Shown: one piece after another, positions 13,901 through 27,454 of the stretch | How positions within the stretch are numbered: position 1 is the stretch's first letter | Layout: the number at the start of each line of letters is the position of its first letter | Origin: Serinus canaria | Lineage: Eukaryota > Chordata > Aves > Passeriformes > Fringillidae | NCBI RefSeq assembly: GCF_022539315.1 | Contig: NC_066332.1 | Span: forward strand, 4,421,001-4,485,000 | Direction: 5' to 3' | DNA: 64,000 bases | Notes under the pieces: generated by a model | Seen by the model: only the letters and a program-made list of their open reading frames with translations | Databases searched by the model: none | Told to the model about the DNA's origin: nothing | Translations under genes and position numbers: made by a program

Positions 13901-14784
13901 CCTCAGCCTGGAGTTCTTCAAAGGCAGCCCCAGGGACTCCACATTAAATAGAGGAGCCCGGGCAGGAGAGCTCGGCTCCCCCTTCTGTTTGGCTTTCACG
14001 GCTGAGCTCTAAAAAAGCTGCACCGAGGTTTCCTCTTACCTTTCTACTGAAGCACAACGGCGTGGTGCTGCTCCAGGACAGGATTAGGTCATTCAAAGAG
14101 CCCAGAGAGAGAGAGAGTGGAGCTCAGAGGCTCCAGAGGCTGGAAGGATCTGATCTTACATCAGGTGAGAGAAGGCAGCTGGCTGGGCAAGCCAATAATT
14201 ATGATATCAGCTCTTGTTGGCCTCAGGCAGTCCTGCATTTAATAAGAATACAAATATGACTAAGCTGCTTTTTTTTTTTTTCTTTTTGCCTCGTTCTCTT
14301 GGTAATTCCTCAGGGAAGTTGGGCAGGTATGGAGCTCTAACTGTCTGGAAAGACACAGCTCCCTCTCCTCCTCTCTGTTTTCCTTCTGATTTAAAACACC
14401 CATCTGTTGCCTTGTTTTGCAAACCTATTATCCACCTGTGGTTATTAAAAACACTCTTTCCTGGCATGGAGCTTGCCAGAGGATCCCAAAGCCTCCAGCT
14501 CCCAGAAATAGGTGCCTTTCTTCCCTTTCTTCAGCCTGAACTCTCAGCACAGAAAGAACACGTTGGAATGTCAAAACATCTTGCACTCGAGGTTTTATTC
14601 TTTCCCAAACCCAGAGTGCCTTACCCAGTGATAAAACCAGGACTAAACCAGAGGAATAGGTCAGTGTGGGCCTGACTTTGTACCTGGATTTGTGTGCAGA
14701 GAGGAGCAGGAACTGAAATGTGCAGTTGCAGGAAGGAGTGTTTGCTGCCCTTACCTGGCTTTGTGCACCCTCTCCAATCCCCTG
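10906..14784. other. No gene seen
   Basis: Non-coding. A 203-codon open frame at 13,401-14,012 (plus) resembles no known protein and lies in mildly GC-rich DNA, with a TATA-like ATTAAATAG near 13,943 followed by CCCGGGC. That is suggestive of a promoter at most. Confidence 0.5.
11181..11202 (+). repeat. (TGTC)n microsatellite
   Basis: Five to six perfect TGTC units. Confidence 0.9.
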
Positions 14785-14905
14785 ATCACACCTACTGTAA
14801 TAACACTCACCTACCTCATAGGGTGTTGTGGGGATTAATTAATGTTTGTAAAGTGCTTTGAAGATGAAAAGCCCTGAATGAGTGCTAAATATAATTATCA
14901 TCATT
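14785..14905 (+). mobile_element. MIR-like ancient core-SINE relic
   Basis: The segment ACTCACCTACCTCATAGGGT, then GTTGTGGGGATTAATTAATG, then TGTAAAGTGCTTTGAAGATG, then GAGTGCTAAATATAATTATC closely follows the consensus of the MIR 3' half (CTACCTCATAGGGTTGTTGTGAGGATTAAATG, TGTAAAGCGCTTAG, AGTGCTCAATAAATG). MIR-type elements are amniote-old and usually unrecognisable in birds. Confidence 0.65.
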
Positions 14906-17138
14906 CCACAAAACAGTAGAAACATCTCCATGGCCCCCAGGTCGTTGTATAGGTACACCCATGTTTATCTCCCACGATTATGGTCAGATACTGAACCAGG
15001 TATTGAAACTTTGATAAAAATTCTCTCTCTGCTCTGGAGGATGAATTTGAATTCATGCTAAGTCCATGCTGCCCGTGAAGTGTTTTTTTGTGATACCTGT
15101 TGGAGAATATTTTACACTGATCTGTGACAGGAAAGCTCTGCCAGGGCACCCACGTGCCCCAAAAACAGGAGGAGGAAAATCCATGTTTGCACCTGTGATG
15201 AATTATTTCCTGTCATGAATTTTACAGATTGGTTTTATTAAATCTGTCAGAGACTTCTGATGCTGGAAATGAAGACTTTGTCAATTTATCTGCTGGAACT
15301 TCTAGTAATGTGGAGTGTTGGTGGATATGCTCTTTCCTGTCTGGAAGATCCCAAAGATAGTGCTGGGTAATGAGTTGTCTTTTCCAAGGACTTCCACGTT
15401 TGATGTTCCTCAGAGCTGTGAGCCTCAAGCTGCCAGGGAAGGTTCTGAGATGGCTGGCATGGCACCCCACATCTCCACTTGATAATTCCCAAATTCTGCA
15501 CCTCCTTTAATCTCCAGTTCTCTTTCTGATGGCTGGGACAGACAAACCTGAGATGGTTTTTGTGTGGTGACAGCCCAGAAGCAAAGGCAGCCCCTGGCCT
15601 GGCTGTCCCCACAGGCTCCTGGGGAGCAGCTGCTGGACCCAAAATCTGCTGTTTTAGCACCAGCCTGGTGGGTGTGCTCCCCCCAGCTGGAGTCACAGGT
15701 TGGTTGCAGTGCAGAGATAAGAGCCTGAATGAAGGTGAACCACTGACTGGAGAGCATTATCTCTCCATTCCTGGGATGAGTATCAGGAGGAAATGCCCAG
15801 AGGAAAGCAGGATGTCAGAATTTGCTGCAGATTTTCTTCTCTCTTGCCAGTGTGGGTCACAGCCTTGCATCAGCACCCACTTTTGTGGATGTCAGGAGCT
15901 CAGCCCAGCACTGCTTCCTGGGGTCTCTCCTTTCCAGTGGCACAAACCAGTTTTGTGGCATTTTAAACCAGTAATTTTTTTTACCTTAGAGAGTTTTGTT
16001 TGGAGCAGTTTTTTCTTCAGGAGATGAAGCTGAACAACAGGAGAGATCAAGATGTTTAGATCAGAGCAACCTTGGTTTTGTCAGATCCAGACTAGACTGC
16101 AATGTGATAACTTTATATCTCTTCTTATGGAAAGACTGAGCTGTTGATTTGCTGTACTGGCAGCCGTGCTAAACTCTTAAATTCTGTTCCCTAATCTGAT
16201 ATTTAATTTTAGGGGGGGGGAAATTAAAATTGCAGCCATCAAAGTTTTAAAGTAAATATTCAAAAAGCGAGTCAGTGGAACCAATTCAGTGCTGCCTGAC
16301 TGTGTCTGCAGCCTGAAGTAACAATGTCAGGTGGAAATGGTTCCTACCCACTTCCAGCAGAGCTCCTTGCTTTCCACAGTTTGTCCCAGAAGTTTTCCCT
16401 GGGCTGGTGAGGATAAGCTGAGCTCAAAGCTGTGCAGGACTCCCTGTGTGCAATTCAGAGCGTTTGATCAATTTTAACATCAAATATTCCTCAATTCCTT
16501 GACATGGAAAAGCACTGCTGACCTCATTCTAAACCCCTCCTGCTATTTATAATTGGCAAGAACAGTCTTGTTGATCTGGAAATTTGTCAACCAGTAGTTC
16601 TCCCTATGAACTTCACTTTTTGCCCAGCCAAAGCATAAATTAATCCCTTTGATTCAATATTCCTGCTTAATTTAGCAGTGGGATAATTGCTTATTTTTAA
16701 TACATTGTTTATATTTTATTATGCAGTGATGGCAGCAGTATCTGTTATCATAAATAGCTTTGTAGGCTTACAATTTTTGTGTCCTAGCATTTGGATGATA
16801 AGCTTAGAAAATGATTTAGGACGTAATCTAACCAGCTATTCTGCCACCATTAAATAGGAAAAGTGGCCCAGCATCTCTCCCTTGGGATCACCTGAGGGAA
16901 GACACACCTGGGTGTAACTTTACTCGTCTGCTGGGCTGCCTTTAAATAGTAGTTAGGACTTGCTTTTTATCTCCTGAGATATCCCTAGGGAATACACACC
17001 TTGGTTTAACCTACATACACTCCAGTCCATTTCTGTCCCTCAGAAGCAATCACAAGTGCATTTATCTGGCAGTTTGATGTGTGGAGAAAAACACTTTGGT
17101 TAAACTGAGCTTGGCAGTGCCAGGATCCCAAATATTTC

Positions 17139-17262
17139 ACCAAATCAGGGAATGCTTTGGGCTGGAAGGGACCTTAAAGACCATTTGTTCCACCCCCTGC
17201 CATGAGCAGGGACACCTTCCACTAACTTGTTCCAACCTGGACTTGAACAATCCCAAGGATTT
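17139..17262 (-). mobile_element. CR1 LINE 3' fragment
   Basis: Reverse-strand CR1 tail: GGGCTGGAAGGGACCTTAAA, CACCCCCTGCCATGAGCAGG, GACACCTTCCACTAACTTG in order. Confidence 0.75.
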
Positions 17263-19740
17263 AAGAGTGTGTACTTCTAATTCCCTCTTCTTTTGGCAAA
17301 ATGTGTCTGTCTTTTGCCCTATTATTGTTCTAGAGGAGCTGTGAGCTGGAGGAGGGAGGGATAAAATCCACCAGGGAGATCTGAATTACAGCCTCCAAAT
17401 CTGGCACACCCAGAAGATGCTCTTTTGTTGGCATTTGCAGAACTTTCAGCTGGCTAATTGTTCAATCTGAAATTAAAATACAAAGAACCATCATTACACA
17501 CCAAATATCATTTCCTGACCGGTGATTTAGTGCTGCCCATAAAGCACAGCAGGAGCAGCAGTGTGGCAGCCACTGCAAGGTGTCATTTGGTTATTTTGGA
17601 AATGAGGCTGAGCTCAAGATGCTGTTAGACTTGACTCTGTGCCTTTCTGCTCTGGGTGAAGTTCAGGAGGGTGATCTTGACACGTGTTCCAGGCATTGTG
17701 TCACCAGCACTGGGCTTTGCTTTGCATTTTTGACAACAAGACTGCTCTCAGCGTGCAGCTTTCAGTGCAGAAGGGAGATAATTAATTAAAGAGAGACAGA
17801 GATTGGGCTAATAATTGGGAGTAATAATCTCTGATTGCCCTCACAGGTTTATTTTGTCCCGTGCTGAGTTATTGGGTCCTCCCATATTCAGCAGCAGGAC
17901 CCTGCATTGTCCCAGGGCAGCTGGAGCTGGATCCTTCTCCTGTCCTCAGGGAGGAATTCCCGTTCCTCCTTGGAGCTGATCACTGTAGAAACACAGAATT
18001 CCAGACCTCAGAACCAGGCTGGAATGCCCTGGAACAGATCACAAACCTTCCTCTCTCCTCACAGAACACAGTCAGTGAAGAGCTGGCAGCGTTCTGTCAA
18101 CTTTCCCTTTTTTGTTGACGCTGCGCTTCAGAAAAAGCCTTTTGGGATTTTTTTCCCCTTTTTATTGTTTTTGTTAGGAGGTTAACAGAAAGGGAGCAGG
18201 CTTTCCTAGCCTGCAGCTGCTGGATAAGTGCTGGCTTGGCAGGCTCTCTCTGTTTGTTTGGTCTTATGGCTGCTGCATTTTTGGCTGCCAGGCTGTTTCC
18301 AACATCACAGAGCGAGGCTGTCGGGGGAGGTTTGGTGACACGACAAGGAAAGGAGAGATCCTGCCTTCCACCAGCTCCCAGAGCTGGGAATTGGATGGAT
18401 GTCAAAGCCAGGGGTGCAGAAGAATGTGGCCAGTGTCACAAGGCAATGATGGAATCCCAGCAGCGCTGCTGATATCGGAGGGGTTGTCCCTCTGTCTGTC
18501 CAGCTCTGAGCAGGACCTTCTGAAGGTCAGAGCACAGAGGTTCAGAGCTGCTGCATCCTGGTTTAAAGGCCCTGAGGGACTGTGGGAGTTTTAAGAACAT
18601 GTGGCTCTCCAAGGGAGACCTTTGAACCACATGAGTCTTCCCAACCCACTCCTGTCACCCTCCTGACTCTGGATATGTCATGCAGGTTTGGCCACTTAGT
18701 GCCCAGCCATGAGCAGGGAAATGATCACTCATCCATGACTTCATTCTGTTGTTTCTAAGGCTTGCTGCCTGCTCTTTTTATTTCCCGTTTATTTCAGGCT
18801 GAGTGGTGATTTCAGAGGTGTTGAACAACTCACACCTTCCCCCAGTAATGCCCAACTTTTTGTTCCTGGGTTTGGTTTTTTTTCTGTTCCTCCTTGCTGA
18901 TGCTCTGTGGTGAACACACAGCATCATTTCTGGAGCTGTGGCAGAGCTCAGAAGCAGAATTGGTTTGGGAATAAGATGTGGCTTGGAGGTTCAGATGAAA
19001 ATGTTGGCAATTCACTGCACTTCACAACCCAAGGTGAAACACTGTGCTCTGACACTGCTCCTCTGCAGCAGCAGAGGAATTTATTTGAATTGCTGGAGTG
19101 TCTCTCCACATCCTCAGCTTGCAGAGCCTCCTCAATCCCTTCCAAAAAAATCATGAATTCAGGAATATTGCTCTGGATTTTGCCTTGCTCATCATATTTT
19201 CTGTCGAAGTCAGGGAATCCTCCAGCTGGAGATAAAACACGAAACCCTCTTGGCACCACAACCTTTAACCAAGTTTCTCTCCAGTTAGTGACATGATTGG
19301 TTCTAAACAGGATGATTAATATTTAGCCAGCTAGAAGACAGCTAACAGTGTTTTACTCCTGCCAGAGGCTTAGGCTAGCACATGATTATCTTCTTATAAC
19401 TGGCTTGGCAGAAACGTGTGTGTGTGTGTGTTGGTTTGGTGTTTCTTTTCTTTTCTTCTTTTTTTTTTCTTTTAGCCCCTTAACCATGTCTAATAACCAG
19501 AACAACTGGTCTGTCTTCTTTCCTTCTTGGAGTGTGTGCTTGGATGTTCCTGACTGCTCCATGAGCAGCCAGTGCCAATACATGCACACCCTTCTTGTGT
19601 TTCTCCACTTCCATGGAAGCTGGGGGAATGTTTTTCCCAAGATTTCCAAAGTATCGATGGGACAAATACAGATGCATCAGCAGAACTGGGTTTTATTGCA
19701 GAAAAACTGGTTTAGGAGCCCAACTCAAATTTAGCTCTCC

Positions 19741-19805
19741 AATCACAGAGTCCCAGGGTGGTTTGGGGTGGAAGGGACCTTAAGGATCATCTCATTCCAA
19801 GCCAT
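19741..19805 (-). mobile_element. CR1 LINE 3' terminus fragment
   Basis: AATCACAGAGTCCCAGGGTG followed by GGAAGGGACCTTAAGGATCA, the reverse complement of the CR1 3' end. Truncated to about 65 bp. Confidence 0.65.
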
Positions 19806-22091
19806 TAACCAGGCTGAAATGTGAATTTCCTGGAGGCTCCTGAAGAGAACACAGTTACACCTGCAGGACTGACAGCTGTGTGATATCACCCCTCCAAGGT
19901 GCTGTCTCAAACCCCACCAGCCACGGCTGGATTGATTTTGGGAGGAGAACTGGGAAGAGCTGACCTGGGACGTTGGACAGCACGGACACCCTTGGGCTTT
20001 GCTGGCCAATTCTAACTCAAACACAGCCTGGGATGAATTGTTTGAGCCAGACTAGAGCAGAGCCTGGGTTTAGGGAAATCAGCAGCACGTTCAGCAGGAA
20101 GGTTAAGGAGTTTGAGCTGTCTGTGGTCAGGCTTTGAGCTGACCTTCCAGCTCCTGTGTTCAGGACTCTGCAGCCATCAGGTCAATAACCAGAATTCCCA
20201 GGCTCTCCCCATCCTGTCCAAACCATTTTCCCACCTTTCTTGGACCATCTTCATCTTCACCTTCACCCCCCAATAGTGGAAAGCACAAAAACTCTGTGCT
20301 TCCTCCAAGAGCCTCTGAAATCATCCCAGAGGTATTATCTTAAAAATGAGAAAATGATTCAATGAAAGAAGGAGTGAATCACGTAAATACCCAGAGTGTT
20401 GTACCTCAGCAATGTCCCTCCCTTCTGAGTACAAAGCAAAGAACAAAAGCAGGCTGCTGCCTGGCATGGGCCCCTCCTAGATGACTTACTGGGACTGTGA
20501 AATCATCAGAAGCCTCAGAAAGAAGTGCTTAGGCAGCGTTTATAACTTGATTTTCTTCTCTTCAGTCCTCCTGCTCACTGTGTTCAGTCCAGCAGATGGA
20601 TGAGGAAGGCAAATATTTAATGCTCACAGAATTCTGGGTGCCTTTTACATTTTGGAGGCTGACAATGGGTTTTTTTTAGAGCTGAAACATTGCATGGAGG
20701 AAGGGGCACAGACATTATAAGGTCATGAAAATATGAAACCACATTTTTATTGCCGAGGAGGATTTTAAACACACTCTTAGAAAACAGGCAATGTGAAATC
20801 TTGTCTGTTCAAATGGAGAGTTATAATGGGAGGTAAAATTCCTCAGCAGGCCATTAATTCCTCTCTGGCAGCCAAACCAAGATTGCTTCAGCACTTAAAG
20901 GAACTTCAGTTAGAATGAAATATTGATCTCAGATTGCCAGATTTAAAATTAAGTGTGTGAGGTACAAGAGTCAGAGTAATCCACTCTAGAAGGCATTCAG
21001 TGCAAAGCATGCTGTGGAAGATCCTGATTATTTCATGAAAAATCGTTGTACAAAAGATGAAAAGACCCAATGAGGATAAAAAAGGAAGTAATTACAGCCC
21101 TGAGGTTTCCATTCTAAACTCAGTTAAAAATGTTTCAGCTTAAAACAAATGTTTGGAGTTGATGGGATTCTCCACAGGCTCCGTGCAGCTCCTTAGGAAG
21201 AACAGGACCTGTTCTCCCTCACTGCCAGCCCTCTGCAAGTCCTTGTAATGCTTTATTCAATGGAATGGGAATTCTCTGCAGCTGCTCCACACTGCTGACA
21301 AGTCTTTGTCAGTGGTTTTTTTCCCTTTCTCACTGCCCTCCTCAGTTGTTTTTCTGCACCGTGTGCTTTTCACTCTGGCTCTTGTGACATCAGTGGCGAA
21401 TGTCTGGGAGGAATTGCCCCGGGCCAGTGTGACTTTCAAAGGATAAGACAATTTGTTCCCTTGCCAATGAACAGTTTATTACATTTCTAATTATTGTTAT
21501 TAGTCTGGCAGGTGGTGCCATGCATGATATTTTTACAAGTGCCAAAGATGCAGGTACTTCTTTCATGATGGAAAAATAACCTGGGTGAGATTGAAAGGAA
21601 AACCAGGTGCTCTGCTGTTGGATGTGCTGGATGATTGTCTGCACTAATGTGGTGCACTGGTTATTTTCAAATCTTAAGCTGAAACATCCTGACTCCTGGA
21701 AGATTTTGTTGTGAGACCGATTGTAATTAGAGTGTGTTAGCAGCCTAGGTTAGATATGGAGATTTCTCTCTCTCCCTCCCTCCCTCTCAAGTTCTTTCCT
21801 CTAATCTTTATTACTCTACTTGTTGTGCAAATTAAAGACTCATCATATTCATAAACTCAGAGTTCACGTTAATCACTGCCTAAGAATATTAAACACCCCT
21901 TTTCCCAATGAAGATCTGGGTTCCTGAACACAGAGTTTGACTTTCTCTGCTCTGTGGGGTTGCATGCAGTCAGATTAAAGACATAAAAACGATATAAATA
22001 CTCTGTGCTGGTGCAATGCCTTAATATCCCTCTGGAGCAGCCCAGTCCAGTTCCACCCACTGCTCCCTGTGCAGAGCAGTTTATAAAACTC

Positions 22092-22180
22092 TGAGCAGCC
22101 TGAGCTAGTGAAAGGTGTCCCTGCCCATGGCAGGGTGCTGGAATCAGATGGTTTTTAATGGTTTTAGCCTCAAACCCTCC
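22092..22180 (+). mobile_element. CR1 LINE 3' fragment
   Basis: TGAGCAGCCTGAGCTAGTGA, AGGTGTCCCTGCCCATGGCA and a following TTTTTAATGGTTT/AACCCTCCATTATTCC tail match a plus-strand CR1 3' end. Confidence 0.65.
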
Positions 22181-22759
22181 ATTATTCCACGATAAATTGT
22201 GTCATTCCTGCCTTTTGCTCTCTCCTGGCATTGTGTGGCAAAACACACTTTCTTAAAGCAGTTTCACACTTTCTTAAAGCAGTTTCACACTGTTTATCCA
22301 GTAAATCCTGGATGATTTCATGTTGCACTGCCATCAAAGAGAGAATTCAAAAGCAGTAAGAAATGATGGTTTCAATAGCCCTGCTGACAATAATTAGAAG
22401 GGCCAAAGTCCAGCTTAATCTGGAGCTTAATCTGACCACTGCTGTAAAAGGCAATAAAACTGTTCCTATAAATACATCAGAGGAAGAGCAAAGGAGATTC
22501 TCCCTCCTTTAGAGGGAAGCCCAGTGACAACAGATGAGGAGGAAGCTGGATCCATCCAAGGACACTGAGGATCCAGCTGGAAATGTTCCCTGAGCCCCTT
22601 TCCATCCTTCCCCAGCAGCCCAGGCTGAGTGGGGCTCGCTGGAGGTCAGCAAGTGTGACACCCACCTCCAAAATAAAGACACCTGAAGGGGAATCCAGGC
22701 ACTTTGAGAGCTGCCTTGGTGGCAGGACAGGCTGTGGGGCAGCCCCTCAGGAATGGCAT

Positions 22760-23225
22760 CACGTGGCAGGGATGGGACAGCAGGGATGGAGCACAGCTGG
22801 CAGAGATCCACCCGAGGCTGGTCCTGCCTGACCAACCTGATCTCCTCCTGGCAGGGTCAGGGTGTCAGGAAAGGCTCTGACAGCCTTCCCACAGGATTCT
22901 CCTGGGGAAACTCATGGCTTGGATGGGTGCACTGCTGGTGGAAGGGTGGCTGGAGCCCAGGGAAGGGTGGGGAATGGGGTCACAGCCCTGGGGCCAGTCC
23001 TGGCTCACATCTGCATCAGTGGCCTGGCTGAGGAGGGAGGGACAGCCTCAGCAAGGTTGGATCTCAGCAGGAACATCCCCACTGAAAGGGCCATCAGTGG
23101 TGGAGCCACCATCCCTGGGATGGGGACAGGGCTGTGGTGGCTTTGGCAGAGCTGGGGCAATGGTTGGACTGGGTGATCCTAAAGGTCTTTGCCAACCTGA
23201 GCAACTCCATCATTCCATGTTTGGG
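22760..23225 (+). mobile_element. CR1 LINE fragment with end of the reverse-transcriptase region and 3' tail
   Basis: Ordered CR1 wording: CCTGCCTGACCAACCTGATC, CACAGGATTCTCCTGGGGAA, CTCATGGCTTGGATGGGTGC, GGGGAATGGGGTCACAG, then GGTTGGACTGGGTGATCCTA and AAAGGTCTTTGCCAACCTGA at the 3' end. Internal deletions and a broken frame. Confidence 0.72.
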
Positions 23226-26200
23226 CTCCATCAGCCCTGCAGCAGGAGCTACCCTGGTGGTGCTCACGTGGCTGCTGTCCAAACAAGCACAAAGCAGCTC
23301 TCCCTGTCGTTCTCATGACAAAAATAAATTTATTCTGGTGAAAAAAACTAATTTATTCTTTTCATATTTACCCCTCTCTCCTTCTCCATTTGCCCAGGAA
23401 TATCAAACAATCCTGTTCAGTAAAACCAGACACACAGATTTGCTGTGATTTGCAAATGGATTTTACTGAATTGTACTTTGGTTTGGGGAGTTAAAGAGGT
23501 GGGACACTCTTCAGCTCTGTCCCCTACCCTGATGTTTTATTGGGACAGGACAAATTTCCTTAATTCCACATTTTTACCTCATAAAAACAGAACATCAACT
23601 GGCAGCACCAGAAAATGGGGAATGTCCTGTAAGCAAAACAAATCAATAGAATAATTCAGTCCAAAATTGAGTGGTTTTGTGTTTCTGTGACTTGCAGGAG
23701 ATGCAGCTGGGCTGGGATGGGTTCAGGGCTCCAGGAAAGAGCAGATCCTGCTGGAGCAGGGAGCACGGGCATGTTTTGGAGTCACTCCCTGCAGGGGCTG
23801 TTCAGCAGGTACAGGAGGCCAACAGTGGCACTGAGTCAAAATAGAGGCTGCAAAGATATTACAGACTGCACCTGGTGTAGAGGAGAATAAAGATGTCAGT
23901 GCCCTCCCCTTTCCCCATCACTTGTCTCAGATTTCTGAGATACAGGTGTGTGGTTACTGTGTAAACACAGCAAAGATTTTTCTTCTGGGCTAATAAGCTG
24001 CATGTTTTGGTTTTTGGTTTTTTTGTTTTTTTTTTTTTTTTACAGTATCTGTGCCAAATTACAAAAGCTTACAGTGTGAACTCCTGCACTTCCACACCCC
24101 CTGTGCTCCCTTGGGAGAAAGGTTTTGGTTTCTGAGCCAGGATTCAGTCAGAGCCTGCCCCTCTGGCAGCTCTGCCTCAGCCTTTCCTGAATTTATTTCA
24201 GGAATTTATTTTTGTCTTGTCTGTGCACCCAGCAAGAGCCAGAGCATCCCAAATTAACAGATGATGCACGAGCATGAAATTGGTGCTTGTTTTTATTGTC
24301 CCACTCACCAACCTGCTGTGAATGTCTGTTGGGACCATCCAGGTGGCTCTGGCTGGGATAATTGATTTTTGCCAATAATTGGGGTGTGCAAAGCTGCCCT
24401 ACCTACACCCTAAAAGTCCTCAGAACTCCTCCTGCTGGTGTTGCTTCTGCCACAGGGCCTGGCTGACAAAAACATAACCCTGAAGGAATCCCAAAGGCCA
24501 TTTTGGGTTATTTCCAGGGAATCTTGTGGGACTGCTCTTTCTCAGTGCCACCAGAGCCCTGGCTGAGGTGTGAGGAGAAGAGCAAAGCCCAGGTGTGGGG
24601 AGGGCTTTGCTCTTCTCCTCCTTCTTTGCTCTTCTGGACAGGTTTTCCCTGTCCAGCTGTGCTCCCTGTGATTGATGACTGCAGGTTTCATGTAGCAGCA
24701 AGGACATTGCCAGAGGAAAGAGCAAGGAGGGAAACTCAGGCTCCCTTCAGGGAGCAGAGTAAAGGAAGAGGATCCTTTTTCAGCTTTCTGGCAAGTCTCA
24801 TCAGGAGAGTCCTGGAGCAAGAAAAGGGGAACGTGGCTTTGCCCCAGAGCAACCAGCACTCCCTGGAGTGCTCTCTGGAGGTAACTGGGAATCCTGGTGC
24901 AGCTCCCTGGAACACTCTGCACACACCCTGCTGGCCTCTCTTGGTGCAATTCCATGGAAATTGGCTTTATCTTCATGGGCAACCCTGACCACTTCTCCCT
25001 GTGCTTGAGGGAAAGGAGCAGGAATCAGCAGAATTACTGAAATTTGGTTCCTGAATTGGGAAATGACTGAAATTCCCTCCCAAGGAATGGAAAGTCCTAG
25101 ATGGGGAAAACTTGGAATTGCTCTTCTCCTCAAGGACTGGACAGGGATCAAGGGAAGTGAGCAAATTCCTGAAATTTTTCCATTTCATTCCTGGAAAATT
25201 TCATTTTTCAGGACCTGAAATCATCTGAATGGTATAAATTGGAAGCAGAGTAAGTTTCTGATGGCCTAACTAATTCTAGTTAATATTTCAGGTGCAGTGG
25301 CAACTCAAAGCAGTTGTGACTCATTGTTAGATCACAAATACCTCACACAGGCATCCAACATCTGAGCCTTGAAGCAGTTGAATCTGCTCTGATTCATAAA
25401 AATAAATGTGTTGAACCTTTGAATTAATCATTCTGTTTCTTCTCTATTTTCAAGTTCATTTAGTTTTGCTGTTTTGATTTCTTTTTTTCCCCCTTTGGAC
25501 AATTTTCATAAATTTTATTAAAATTACGACTCTGCTGCCCTGCATTGTTTTTGAGAAGGGTTGCCTTGTTCCCTTCCTTTTTAAGGGAGTTTTCCAAGGG
25601 AAATCATGGATTTGGCCTGGATTTGGGGACCCTGGGCAGTGTCTGCAGCAGGAGGTGACACCTGGGGAGGGAACCTGCACCTCCTGCATGGCACCTGCAT
25701 GGTTTCGGTGTCTTAATATGATTAAAGGATAAAAAGTACTAAATGTTTCCTTAATAGGAGAAAATACCCAGCATTGACAATGGTGATTAAGTTCCATTAA
25801 ACAGTTGTTAGTTTGGACACCGGGTGATTAGTACATCCAAACCACTTCATTTCCAGACTTTGGCACCTTGCTCATTACTAACTCAAGCCATAAAGTTCAG
25901 TGAATCAAGTTGTAAATAGTTTTATTGGTCCCATGTTGAAAAAAAAAAAAAAAAAGAAAAAAAGAGGGTTGTGAAATTCCTGGATGATTTCAAGTTAGGT
26001 ATTTCTTAAGCCCTCCTGTTTCTGCTTTCTGTTCTTTAGTTATTCATCATGGCAGAGGGTTTAAATTCTGTTCCTGCTTTGGCAAGCACTAAATCCAGTG
26101 GGCTTGGTGAGGGCAGAGAGTTGTATTCCTAAAATAAAATAGAAATAAAATAAAAATAAAATAAAATAAATGGAGAGAGGGCTGGAGATGCAGCCAGCTG

Positions 26201-27454
26201 CCAACAGGCCATAGTTATCCAAGGGAGGAATTTCCTCAAGGACACCAGAGGAACAGCTTGTACAGCTCCTGGAGAAAGGTCCACAGTTACCCCATGCTGC
26301 TAATTATTGAATAAAACACAGAACCTCATGTTTCTCTTTGTTTGCTGAAAATAATTCTCACCTTTTTGAGAATTATTTCATGTCCATTTTATGATAAATT
26401 GTCCTTCCAAGCAGTTTTTGTTTATTTACTTTTATTTTTAATGAAAGTTTGGGGATTGAGTTGTATGTCCTGACATATCCCAAGACGTCAGTGCTAGGCA
26501 ACAAGTCTCATTTTAATACCTCTTAAGTGACTGGGAGCAAATTTTTGGTTTCTCCAAAGCAATTTGAGGATTAGAAAGATGTGCTGGCTTCACCCTGGTT
26601 TAGCTTTCAAATTGCCATGTGTCCTGTTAAGTCTGTTTATGATTTCAGTGACCCTTGCATCACTCCCATGCCACCTTACAAATTGCTGCCCAGGTGTTTA
26701 TGGCCAGGTTTCTTTCCCAAATGTAAGCAATTTTTTCAGGAGCCTGCCCAGAAACCATCAGCTTTTATGGTGTGGTCAGAGAAATGGAGTGTTTTCAGCA
26801 GGGCAAGGCCTCCCTGCTCCCCCGGAGTGCATGTGTGTGCCTGCAGCAGCTGCGTGTGTGCAAGGCAAGGCAGCCCAGCTCCATCACTGCAGGGAGAATC
26901 AGGAGGTGACTCCGAGTCACACACTTACTCACTGCTCCAAACCTGTACTTTGTGGTTTTGCAGAGTAGTTTTTAGGACGAAGCAGGCAAAAAAAAAAAAA
27001 AAAAAAAAAAAGGCACGGGTCCCCCTCCTGGCTGCCAAATTTATCACTTGTGGAAAGCAAACTTGGTGTCAGCCGGGAGATGAGGAGCTGCAGTGGGAAT
27101 CCCAGCTGAGCACAGCAGGTGCTGAGCTGGCAGTTTCACAGCAGATTGTGAAATTTGATCTCACAATGGGAAATGGAGCCACTCCTTGAGGGCAATATCT
27201 GGAAACATAATGGGGAGCCACCCTTCAAAGGTGATCCGGGTAATAATGGGGCTTAGAAACACTTTCTACCTGCTTTGCTTAGAAAATTATGAAAATTTTT
27301 AATAGTGTTACTGGTTTTTGCACAAGCACACTATATTTAGCTGTACCTCAACTGGTGCTGAGCTCAGACACACCCAAGGCACTGAAGTGCCCAGTGCCAC
27401 CACCACTGCAAGGTGGAAAATGGGCATGGAATTCTCAGTTCTCCTTGTGTCCTG
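23226..27454. other. No gene seen
   Basis: Non-coding. It contains the perfect hairpin at 24,572-24,620, an AT-rich inverted repeat at 26,349-26,378 (12-bp arms, 6-nt loop), a TAAAA cluster at 26,130-26,171 and a poly(A) run at about 26,988-27,011. Confidence 0.55.
24572..24620. repeat. Perfect 19-bp hairpin
   Basis: Arm 24572-24590 (GAGGAGAAGAGCAAAGCCC) and its exact reverse complement 24602-24620 flank an 11-nt loop. Part of the arm (TTTGCTCTTCT) is repeated just downstream at 24625-24635. Confidence 0.95.

Larger units (their letters stand above)
14906..22091. other. No gene seen apart from two CR1 fragments
   Basis: Intergenic DNA, AT-rich between about 16,100 and 16,860, with a short (GT)n at 19,418-19,431 and a CTCC run near 21,766-21,788. 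Parts could be conserved regulatory DNA upstream of FOXN1, but this cannot be judged from one sequence. Confidence 0.55.

Noticed and set aside
13401..14012. 203-codon plus-strand frame considered as a possible FOXN1 or novel exon
   Set aside because: No forkhead motif or any recognisable domain, wrong strand for FOXN1 by synteny, and length can arise by chance in this composition.
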